Of a DNA stretch of 7,304 nucleotides, positions 1 to 5,212 are shown one piece after another (position 1 is the first letter of the stretch; each line of letters opens with the position of its first letter). The notes below the pieces were generated by a model, which was not told the origin of the DNA, made no database searches, and saw nothing but the letters and a program-made list of their open reading frames with translations. The stretch lies in assembly GCA_003176075.1 (NCBI GenBank), contig PSRN01000173.1, positions 1 through 7,304 on the forward strand, given 5' to 3'. This stretch comes from Bdellovibrio sp. Its GTDB lineage: Bacteria > Bdellovibrionota > Bdellovibrionia > Bdellovibrionales > Bdellovibrionaceae. Made by a program: the position numbers and the translations under genes.

Positions 1-232
1 GAACGGGCAAAACCCGCAGTGGCAGCGGGACATATCGGAAATCAGCATGATTTAACTGGGAAAGTCCTGTATAAGTCTTTCGGCCGATCAGGATCGAATC
101 AATCTGTTCTAAGAATCGATCGACCTTGTATTCGCCAAGTTCGACATCGTGATCGAGCCAGTCAACCAGGCCATTCTCACGCGCAATGTAGCCATCAATG
201 CTTGCGGCGATGTATAGAATGATTTTTCTCAA
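1..232 (-). CDS. Dihydrofolate reductase / RibD C-terminal-like protein, N-terminal part (cut by window edge)
   Basis: This reading frame starts at a TTG (230-232) and stays open to the left edge, giving 77 residues. The N-terminus begins RKIILYIAASIDGYIA (residues 2-17), followed by NGLVDWL (20-26) and DSILIGRKTY (45-54). This is the typical opening of the stand-alone RibD-C/dihydrofolate-reductase-like family (YyaP/YwjB-type NADPH-dependent reductases), where the first strand and the GRKTY motif line the nucleotide site. The family's substrate is usually unknown, so trimethoprim resistance should not be assumed. The start is set by GGAGGG (238-243), 5 nt upstream of the TTG, and it follows the DUF6176-like stop codon by a single base, so the two are co-translated. 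After about residue 59 the sequence no longer resembles the family (the usual W-P-Y/G-K stretch is not seen), so the 3' part may be divergent or frameshifted. The window cut prevents a decision. Confidence 0.72.
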   Translation of the reverse strand, partial: MRKIILYIAASIDGYIARENGLVDWLDHDVELGEYKVDRFLEQIDSILIGRKTYTGLSQLNHADFRYVPLPLRVLPV

Positions 233-233
233 G

Positions 234-569
234 CTAACCCTCCACGTCCGGCATTTCGAGAAGGCGTTCAACCTGTTTTATAGATGCAAAATCCCAGGTT
301 TCCGCCATAATCTGTTTCGCTTCCTGGTCAATTTTCAAGTTTGAGCGCTCAAACGCGGAGTTGGCGTCGGCGAGGCTTGTTGCAGATGTGTAAAGTAGAA
401 CATAGTCCCCGTCAGGGGCACGTTCAAAAAACATAAACTCAGAGGTGAGGCCCTCGGCTAGAAGTGCTGCTTTGACTTCAGTGCTTCTATTGGAAAGCCC
501 TCTGGCCCAGGCCAAAAATTGATCAGTTCTTCCTTCTTTCAACTTAACTCGTATGCATTGTGTCTGCAC
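234..569 (-). CDS. DUF6176-like small alpha/beta protein
   Basis: A complete 111-residue protein starting with GTG (567-569). It has the pattern of the DUF6176 family as I remember it: an opening strand with VKLKEG (residues 8-13), a helix with FLAWARGL, a second strand SEFMFFERAPDGDYVLLY (43-60), then a helix and the stretch AFERSNLKIDQEAKQIM, in which the acidic helix start and the D-x-E near the end are typical. The fold is expected to be a ferredoxin-like dimeric alpha/beta barrel, probably cytoplasmic. No catalytic role is known to me. The start is supported by AGGGAGGGAG (576-585) with 6 nt spacing. The ATG nearby on this strand is in another frame. It follows the kinase stop by 18 nt and precedes the reductase-like start by 1 nt, so it is the middle gene of a three-gene minus-strand operon. 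Confidence 0.75.
   Translation of the reverse strand: MQTQCIRVKLKEGRTDQFLAWARGLSNRSTEVKAALLAEGLTSEFMFFERAPDGDYVLLYTSATSLADANSAFERSNLKIDQEAKQIMAETWDFASIKQVERLLEMPDVEG
238..243 (-). promoter_or_regulatory. Shine-Dalgarno that fixes the TTG start at 232
   Basis: GGAGGG on the minus strand lies inside the last codons of the DUF6176-like gene and 5 nt before the TTG at 230-232. No ATG in this frame lies near the conserved N-terminal motif, so this site decides the start of the reductase-like gene. Confidence 0.65.
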
Positions 570-587
570 TCGTATCTCCCTCCCTAC

Positions 588-1498
588 TCAATATCCAAAG
601 TGATCCAAAGTTGACTTAATCACAGCTCGAGCGGTACGGAAGGATTTTTGATAGTCCTCCTTACGCTCAAGGAACCCACACATATTTCCAAGATCAATCA
701 ACCGGGACGCAGTTTCCCATTCAGGATGCAGATCTCGATTCGATTCTTGGTAACCTTTCATGAATCGGGCGCGAGCATCGGCCGAATAGTCGTATGGGAA
801 GCGGAAGAAATTTCCAATATCAATCAAGCCATTTCCTGAATCCGCGAATTCCCAATCAATAATGCCGATGACGGTCGGGATTCGGTTTTTGGAAATCAAT
901 ATATTTTTCGGATTGAAGTCACAGTGGGCGAGTTGATGAACTCGCTCGGTTTGCACCACGAGGTCCCACTTGTCCTCAATCAGTCGACGGAATCTCTTAT
1001 TGGTTTCAAGGTCCAATTTTTCTGGAGTGTCTTCAAGATTCTGGAGGGTCCTCTCGATGAAACGACCAATGAACGCCGAAAAGTTATCGAATTCGCCATC
1101 AATCGCCATCTTTGGACCGATGAATCCAGGTCGGTCGAAATGGATTTTGTGAATGGCTCCCAACTCCCTTCCGATCTCGTCATAGATATCTGGATCGAGA
1201 GAGTCGCCGCTGAGAATTCTGTCTTCAAGCGTGATGCCGTCAAGATATTCCATGATAACAACAGGACGTCCGTGGACTTCGAAGTTCGCAAAGACTTTTG
1301 GGATAGAAATAGGGCGCGAAGCGAGAAAGGAGAGAAGATCGAACTCCTTTTGCGCCGTGTGGAAGGGTTGTCTTTCAAGATCTCATACTGGATAAGAGCG
1401 AGCGTTTGCTTTCCGCCGTGAAGCTTTGGCACTAGGCTCGATTTGACAGGGCAATCATCCGCGACCGCGATCAGAGTCTCTCGATAGTTCAATTCCAT
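588..1498 (-). pseudogene. Aminoglycoside-phosphotransferase-family kinase, frameshifted
   Basis: The C-terminal two thirds (minus frame ending in TGA at 588-590) carry APH-family catalytic motifs: HCDFNPKNIL, with the catalytic Asp at about 918-920 and the metal-binding Asn five residues on, and IIDWEFA, with the second metal-binding Asp. The usual HGD reads HCD. Upstream this frame continues with LERQPFHTAQKEFDLLSFLA and FANFEVHGRPVVIMEYLDG, clearly the rest of the N-lobe, but it is closed by TGA at 1383-1385 and has no start codon. The missing N-terminus (MELNYRETLIAVADDCPVK, then HGGKQTLALIQYE) is in the neighbouring frame from ATG 1496-1498. Joining them needs one extra base near 1370-1390 and gives about 303 residues, a normal length for the family. 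A long accidental ORF continues in the first frame to 980. Such kinases phosphorylate aminoglycosides, choline-like or other small alcohols. The substrate here is unknown. It is either a decayed gene or a sequencing indel. Confidence 0.8.
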
Positions 1499-1535
1499 TT
1501 CCGAATTATACACCCAGCGCAACCTCATAAATCAA
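1496..1535 (-). promoter_or_regulatory. Candidate promoter of the kinase operon, possibly leaderless
   Basis: On the minus strand a perfect TATAAT occupies 1510-1505. A TTGATT (1535-1530), matching four of six bases of TTGACA, lies 19 bp upstream. Transcription would begin about 7 nt after the -10 box, which is the A of the ATG at 1498 that starts the kinase. No Shine-Dalgarno precedes this ATG or the alternative ATG at 1528. On the other strand the same bases read ATTATAC, so a weak -10 for traE could overlap. Only spacing and matches are seen; transcription is inferred. Confidence 0.4.
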
Positions 1536-1555
1536 CCGAATCGAAGGAGCGTTAA

Positions 1556-2095
1556 ATGCGTTTTTCCGTCGCATGGGCGAAAGTGGCTGCCCAAAATGTA
1601 ACCTTGAAATTGGCGACAGTTATCCTCAGCGCGATTGTGGTTGTCCAATTGTTTGTCCTGCTCGATCTATCACTTAGAAATCCGCTCGTCGTCGATCGCA
1701 GTTGCTTCTCAAGGCTTGCGCTTGCGAAACCGCAAGAGCCAACGGCTGATGAAATTAAGGGCTTTCTGCTCGAAGCTCTGCCGATGCGATTTGATTCCTC
1801 CACTGTGGTTAAAGACGGATTCCTGTCGATCGAGGAAACCGCCAATCGCGAGAAGGAGCAAGTGACGTTAAAGCAGAGACAAATGAGCCAGCGTGTATTG
1901 GTCTCTGACGTCACGGTGGACGGCAAGTATGCGGTCGTCACCGCTGACCGGCTTATATCAGTCGGTAAGGTCAAATCAGCCCTTCCGTTCAATTTGAAGG
2001 CAACACTTCAACAGACAAACCGAACCGAATCCAATCCCTACGGTCTTATTGTGAGTCAAATCTCCCTCATCGAAGAAAAAGAGGACAAACAGTGA
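1556..2095 (+). CDS. traE: TraE-like type IV secretion (conjugation) protein
   Basis: A 179-residue protein close in length to F-plasmid TraE (188). It has a short cytoplasmic N-terminus, one strong membrane helix (about residues 18-42), and then a periplasmic domain that opens with NPLVVDRSC (43-51), the position of the TraE family's conserved proline-x-x-V-D/N-R segment. It closes with QQTNRTESNPYGLIVSQI, matching the R-T-x-x-x-N-P-x-G-L ending of TraE. TraE has a VirB8-like fold and helps assemble the inner-membrane part of the conjugation channel. GAAGGAG (1543-1549) sits 6 nt before the ATG. It is the first gene of traE-traK-traB and overlaps traK by 4 nt. Only 57 nt separate its ATG from the divergent kinase start at 1498, so its promoter must lie in or beside the kinase 5' end. 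The usual upstream traA/traL genes are absent here, either displaced or elsewhere. Confidence 0.82.
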   Translation: MRFSVAWAKVAAQNVTLKLATVILSAIVVVQLFVLLDLSLRNPLVVDRSCFSRLALAKPQEPTADEIKGFLLEALPMRFDSSTVVKDGFLSIEETANREKEQVTLKQRQMSQRVLVSDVTVDGKYAVVTADRLISVGKVKSALPFNLKATLQQTNRTESNPYGLIVSQISLIEEKEDKQ

Positions 2096-2460
2096 TTTGG
2101 AAATGGATTTTCATTCTCATTAACATGATTCCGCCGGCGGTCGCTGACAGCACTAAGACGATCAAGCTTTGCGAGAACAGCGTAGCGACAGTCCAAATTT
2201 CTCCGCGGGGGACCGTTTTCGATTTTCCATCCGAACCCCAAAAGGTCGTACTGGGAGCCAAAAACTCATTTTCGATCGAATATATCCGAAATGATCTTGC
2301 GATTTCTCCAAATACGATGGGCGCACGTTCAAACCTCTTCGTTTACCTCCAAGGCCGAAGATTTTCCCTCGATTTGGTTACGACGCCCGGAGGAGTCACA
2401 CTTTACTTCATCAAAGACTGCCTTGATGACCGCGTGAAGGTAAAAAAGAATGGAAAATGA
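2092..2460 (+). CDS. traK: Short TraK/VirB9-like periplasmic conjugation protein
   Basis: A 122-residue protein starting with GTG (2092-2094), which forms a GTGA overlap with the traE stop, a sign of translational coupling. Residues 1-19 (WKWIFILINMIPPAVADS region) look like a Sec signal peptide ending in A-V-A-D. The mature part is beta-rich: a first strand around VATVQISPRGTVFDFP, then SFSIEYIRNDLAISP and SNLFVYLQGRRFSLDLVT, resembling the N-terminal beta-sandwich of TraK/VirB9, where the S-N-L-x-V-Y strand is typical. TraK (about 240 aa) and VirB9 (about 270-290 aa) also have a C-terminal domain that binds TraV/VirB7 in the outer membrane; it is missing here, with no remnant before traB. 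Two cysteines could form a disulfide in the periplasm. The family call is by pattern and operon position; the symbol is tentative. Confidence 0.66.
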   Translation: MIWKWIFILINMIPPAVADSTKTIKLCENSVATVQISPRGTVFDFPSEPQKVVLGAKNSFSIEYIRNDLAISPNTMGARSNLFVYLQGRRFSLDLVTTPGGVTLYFIKDCLDDRVKVKKNGK

Positions 2461-3349
2461 AGGGACCACAGTAGAATTGGCCAACGAACCCGCGATTGAA
2501 AGTCGGTTCGGTTTCCAGAAGGAAAATCGAGTCCTTTCGTCAAACGTAATCCGAATCGGAATGGTTGGGACAGGCCTCACTCTTATCGGCATCCTTCTTA
2601 CGAAGTCCCCCGACAGGCCGGACCCAGCGCATGGCGAGATCAAATCTCCAAACGCCGCCCAGGTTAGCCAGGGCCAGCAAAAAATCAATCTCGATTCGTA
2701 TTCCGTCACAGAAGAAAACCAACGCATCAAAGAAAAGAACAAAAGCAAGAAACGCGCGGCCACCATGGTGGTTCGACTTCCTGGTCTGCAAAAAATTGAC
2801 CGCCGGACAGCATCCCAAATTCCGCCGGGAAGCTTGGTCAAAGCCGTGCTAGTCACCGGCGCGTCGAATGGTCCGGTCCGCGCCCAACTGACGGAATCGC
2901 TTCAGATACAAGGTGAAACCTTGATTCCAGAGGGCGCCGCGTTACTTGGCTCCGGCCAGTCTACCGAGGAACGACTGTTCGTGAAGTTCACGAAGCTTGT
3001 GCTGCAGGACGGAACCGTGTCCAACATCTCAGCGCAGGCCGCCGATTCAGGTGACAAGACCGCAGGATTGAAGGGCTCTCGCGTCGGTCGATACGCCACC
3101 AAATACGCCGCCGCCATCGGCCTCGATTTCATCGGTGGCATGGCCAGCGGTCTCCAGGACCAACAGGTCGTTGGTCCGTTCGGCGTGACCACTCCCCCGA
3201 CCGTGAAGAATGCCCTTCTCAATGGAACTAGCCGTGCCACGGTCGACATGGCCAATGAAACATTGACTGACATAAGGAATAAACCGCCAGTGATCGCTGT
3301 CGATGCCGGAAAAGAAATCTTGGTCATATTCGATGGAAGTTCAAATTAG
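2450..3349 (+). CDS. traB: TraB/VirB10-like core-complex protein of the conjugation channel
   Basis: A 299-residue protein starting at ATG 2450, overlapping traK by 11 nt, with AAGG 9 nt upstream. The layout is that of TraB/VirB10/TrbI: a cytoplasmic N-terminus of about 30 residues, one membrane helix (about 33-52, IRIGMVGTGLTLIGILL), a charged lysine-rich linker (about 55-110), and a C-terminal beta-barrel domain from about residue 118. That domain includes IPPGSLVKAVLVTGA, PEGAALLGSG, RLFVKFTKLVL and a final AVDAGKEILVIF strand. The helix around YAAAIGLDFIGGMASGL corresponds to the part that in VirB10 spans the outer membrane. It is shorter than F TraB (about 475 aa) and VirB10 (about 380 aa), mainly in the linker. 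The protein links both membranes in the secretion core. It ends 3 nt from a convergent pseudogene. Confidence 0.85.
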   Translation: MENEGTTVELANEPAIESRFGFQKENRVLSSNVIRIGMVGTGLTLIGILLTKSPDRPDPAHGEIKSPNAAQVSQGQQKINLDSYSVTEENQRIKEKNKSKKRAATMVVRLPGLQKIDRRTASQIPPGSLVKAVLVTGASNGPVRAQLTESLQIQGETLIPEGAALLGSGQSTEERLFVKFTKLVLQDGTVSNISAQAADSGDKTAGLKGSRVGRYATKYAAAIGLDFIGGMASGLQDQQVVGPFGVTTPPTVKNALLNGTSRATVDMANETLTDIRNKPPVIAVDAGKEILVIFDGSSN

Positions 3350-3352
3350 CAG

Positions 3353-3908
3353 TCACGGTTTATCTTCGAGCACTTGATCTCTCGGTTGCGCGTTTCGCAT
3401 CCTGATAATCGAGAAGCCGAGAGAAGATTCCACCACCTCGTCATAAAGACACCAAAGATCGGGGACAAATCTCAGTTCGATCTCACGGCTCAAAATCTCG
3501 GAAATCACATCGGTTAATTCCCCGTTTTTGGATCGGTCGCTCCGCCCTCCGAGAGATATAATAGCCAGCCGTGGCATCAACCAACTGAAAGCCATCTTTT
3601 GGAAATTCGTAAATAAAGACTATACAGTCTCTAATCCGTCTGTACCATTGTCTTTCCACAGCGATCATTCGACGCCCATTCGATCGACCGAAGAATCACG
3701 ACTGATCTGACTGGGTCGTTTGATCGGTTACGCTTACGGCCACCCGAGGGCAGTCTCGCGGAAAAAGGTAATGCGGTAAATGATCCTCAGAAAGTGCCCA
3801 AACAGCGTTGCCAATGACTCCCGAATCAATCGACGGCGGCGGACGTGGTTCAAATACCTCGATGCTTGATTCTTCACTCACGTGGAATAGGCGCTCTTCA
3901 CTCCTCAC
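3353..3908 (-). pseudogene. DUF6886-like gene broken by a stop codon and a frameshift
   Basis: The gene must be read across two frames. From GTG 3906-3908 the first part reads RLFHVSEESSIEVFEPRPPP and later VWALSEDHLPHYLFPRDCPR, the recognisable start of the DUF6886 family. A TGA at 3696-3698 (TCG TGA TTC) interrupts it at codon 71. Directly after it the same frame continues with FFGRSNGRRMIAVERQ, YEFPKDGFQLVDATAGYYIS and RPIQKR. Near 3520-3529, a run of four G next to a run of five A on this strand, the frame must move: the next frame gives ELTDVISEILSREIELRFVP and then ESSLGFSIIRMRNA, ending at TGA 3353-3355. Removing one base gives about 184 residues, a plausible full length. Its start overlaps the ABM-like stop as GTGA, with AGGAG (3917-3921) 8 nt upstream, so it was the third gene of the GNAT operon. 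Function of the family is unknown to me. The family match is from memory and the breaks are visible. Confidence 0.78.
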
Positions 3909-4219
3909 CCCTGGGGCTCCTGTTGAACCAAATAGTCGCCCTGAATTTCGAGTTCCAAGTCGGGAAATCGCTTCTCCGCCGCGTCCTTCATCAATTCGCG
4001 CGCGTGCTCCAGTTCGGGGGTTGTGATATTGCACCTGTCTCGCACTTCGCGGCTTGGCCATTGCGCATATCCGATCCAATCTCCGTTGTCCGCCAAGTGA
4101 AGTCGAGAACCGTAGCTTCCCCCCTGATCGCGGAGGATGAGCGTCACCTTCGTCCAATTTTCTCGAAACTGGTTTTCTTTTCCAGGTTTGATTCGCCATC
4201 TATACAGATACGCAATCAT
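3905..4219 (-). CDS. Antibiotic-biosynthesis-monooxygenase-like (ABM) dimeric alpha/beta-barrel protein
   Basis: A 104-residue protein from ATG 4217-4219. It opens with MIAYLYRWRIKPGKENQF, a beta strand and helix start typical of ABM-type ferredoxin-like proteins, followed by GSYGSRLHLADNGDWIGYAQWPS (residues 34-56), where G-S-R-L-H and the W-x-x-Y-A-Q-W-P-S strand recur in this group, and an ending LELEIQGDYLV. Members form dimers with a central barrel. Some oxidise polyketides or degrade haem, and many have no known activity, so no reaction is assigned. The frame is open much further upstream (to 4651) but that part overlaps the GNAT gene and looks like out-of-frame sequence. The conserved strand starts at this Met. 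GGAGG (4233-4237) lies 13 nt upstream, rather long spacing. The GNAT stop is 22 nt away and the DUF6886-like GTG start overlaps the stop by 3 of 4 bases of GTGA. Confidence 0.75.
   Translation of the reverse strand: MIAYLYRWRIKPGKENQFRENWTKVTLILRDQGGSYGSRLHLADNGDWIGYAQWPSREVRDRCNITTPELEHARELMKDAAEKRFPDLELEIQGDYLVQQEPQG
3917..3921 (-). promoter_or_regulatory. Shine-Dalgarno for the GTG start of the DUF6886-like gene
   Basis: AGGAG on the minus strand lies in the last codons of the ABM-like gene, 8 nt before GTG 3906-3908. Together with the GTGA stop/start overlap it supports translational coupling and fixes a start that lies just before the conserved R-L-F-H-V-S motif. Confidence 0.6.
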
Positions 4220-4241
4220 ATCTTCTCTCGAGCCTCCGAAT

Positions 4242-5105
4242 TCACGTCTTGGGTTTGCTCGTGAATACAAATTGTCTAAAATCAGCGACGGGATTGTATC
4301 CAATTTTTTGGTAGATGCCGTTTGAAGTTGGATTAGCGAGATCAGTGAAAAGCATCCCCTTCTTTCCTGACCCAACGATCCTCTCGCTGACCGCCGCGAC
4401 GAGAGACGATGCATATCCACGTCCGCGCAGGTTTTTTGGCGTATAGACCGGGCCAACCCACCGTTCAGAAGATGTTTCGCGCCTTGACACAACGAGAGAA
4501 ACGCAATTCCCTTCGTCCTCCCAAACAAAAAACTGTTCATTCTTCGTGGCATCCCGAATATCCCGATAAAGCTCGTCATCGCTTTGAACGGGATCGTGAG
4601 GAACAGCCTCGTGATGAAACTCTCGCAACCAGCCAAAGATGACTGCTTCATCTTTCGCCTTGGCCACCCGAAAAGAACCGCTCGCTTTGCGAGGAGGATT
4701 TACAGTTCTCAGTTCAAACAATCGCAAGTTGGGGCCGCTTTCCAAGCCGCAAGATTTGATTTCGGTCCAGACCTTCGCGAAAGTGTCTACGCCAGGAACT
4801 GGACCATTCACACCAGGTAGATCGGAAATTTTTGTCGCAAGTTCGCGCGCAAAGAGTCGCGCGTTATTCTCCGAACATTTTGAAATGATGATAGGCCGAT
4901 TCGATTCAGTTTGGATGCCCGCGATAATGAACTGCCCTGTCTTATCAATACCTCGCACCATGCAGGTCGGCGCCCGACCTGACTTCTGATACCTTGCCGC
5001 CAGGCTGAGAATAAATGAATGGATGGAAGCCTCTTTTTCCAAGTCGATTGAGTTCCTCAGGAACTCCGAAACTCCCGAATCGAATCGCAGCTTCAAATTC
5101 GACAA
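4242..5105 (-). CDS. GNAT-family N-acetyltransferase with an N-terminal extension
   Basis: A 287-residue protein. The C-terminal half (about residues 143-287) is a GNAT domain: WVGPVYTPKNLRGRGYASSL (216-235) is motif A, with the acetyl-CoA pyrophosphate loop R-x-x-G-x-A at R227-A232, and MLFTDLANPTSNGIYQKIGY (251-270) is motif B, with the N-x-x-S-N-x-I-Y-x-K-I-G-Y pattern. The first 140 residues look like a degenerate N-terminal half, as in two-domain FR47-like acetyltransferases. The acceptor (amine, antibiotic or protein) cannot be told. The start is TTG (5103-5105), set by AAGGAGG (5110-5116), 4 nt upstream, close but strong. It is the first gene of the three-gene minus-strand block and is divergent from the FtsK-like gene across 107 nt, which should hold promoters for both directions. 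Confidence 0.85.
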   Translation of the reverse strand: MSNLKLRFDSGVSEFLRNSIDLEKEASIHSFILSLAARYQKSGRAPTCMVRGIDKTGQFIIAGIQTESNRPIIISKCSENNARLFARELATKISDLPGVNGPVPGVDTFAKVWTEIKSCGLESGPNLRLFELRTVNPPRKASGSFRVAKAKDEAVIFGWLREFHHEAVPHDPVQSDDELYRDIRDATKNEQFFVWEDEGNCVSLVVSRRETSSERWVGPVYTPKNLRGRGYASSLVAAVSERIVGSGKKGMLFTDLANPTSNGIYQKIGYNPVADFRQFVFTSKPKT

Positions 5106-5212
5106 GCTGCCTCCTTTTTACTCTTAGATCACCACCCTATTACACCCACCGATTTGCGATCAATTAGGAATTTCATCAAAAGGATATCGCTCGGCGGGCT
5201 ACAGGAGCACGT
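5106..5212. other. Divergent intergenic region between the GNAT and FtsK-like genes
   Basis: This 107-nt stretch separates two divergent genes and must carry or adjoin their promoters. At each end it holds a ribosome binding site (AAGGAGG for GNAT, AGGAG at 5203-5207 for the translocase). On the minus strand TTGATC and TAATAG are 15 bp apart, a poor promoter match. No convincing inverted repeat, small ORF or RNA was found. Confidence 0.5.
5110..5116 (-). promoter_or_regulatory. Strong Shine-Dalgarno for the TTG start of the GNAT gene
   Basis: AAGGAGG on the minus strand, 4 nt before TTG 5103-5105. No ATG lies near the start of this frame, so the site supports the non-ATG initiation codon. 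Confidence 0.55.

Noticed and set aside
4..29. Short inverted repeats at the left edge as a terminator or recombination site
   Set aside because: Stems are only 4-5 bp, have no T-run and lie inside an open reading frame.
50..56. ATTTAAC resembling an integron attC core box, suggested by the cassette-like gene content
   Set aside because: No matching partner box or long imperfect palindrome was found, genes are co-directional operons with overlaps, and no integrase is in view.
19..222. Plus-strand ORF of 67 codons
   Set aside because: It is antisense to the reductase-like gene, has no ribosome binding site and no recognisable motif.
924..1421. Plus-strand ORF of 165 codons
   Set aside because: It is the antisense reading of the APH-family kinase, whose catalytic motifs are clear on the minus strand.
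1443..1448. Perfect TTGACA on the plus strand as a -35 box for traE
   Set aside because: No acceptable -10 box lies 16-18 bp downstream.
3696..3698. TGA recoded as an amino acid
   Set aside because: Other genes in the window, including traE, traK and the ABM-like gene, end in TGA, and the same gene also has a frameshift, so a nonsense mutation is simpler.
3909..4199. Upstream part of the minus-strand frame that contains the DUF6886-like start
   Set aside because: It overlaps the ABM-like gene, is arginine-rich and low in family resemblance; the conserved part begins at GTG 3908.
4220..4651. Upstream extension of the ABM-like frame
   Set aside because: It overlaps the GNAT coding region in another frame, and the conserved family start coincides with the internal ATG at 4219.
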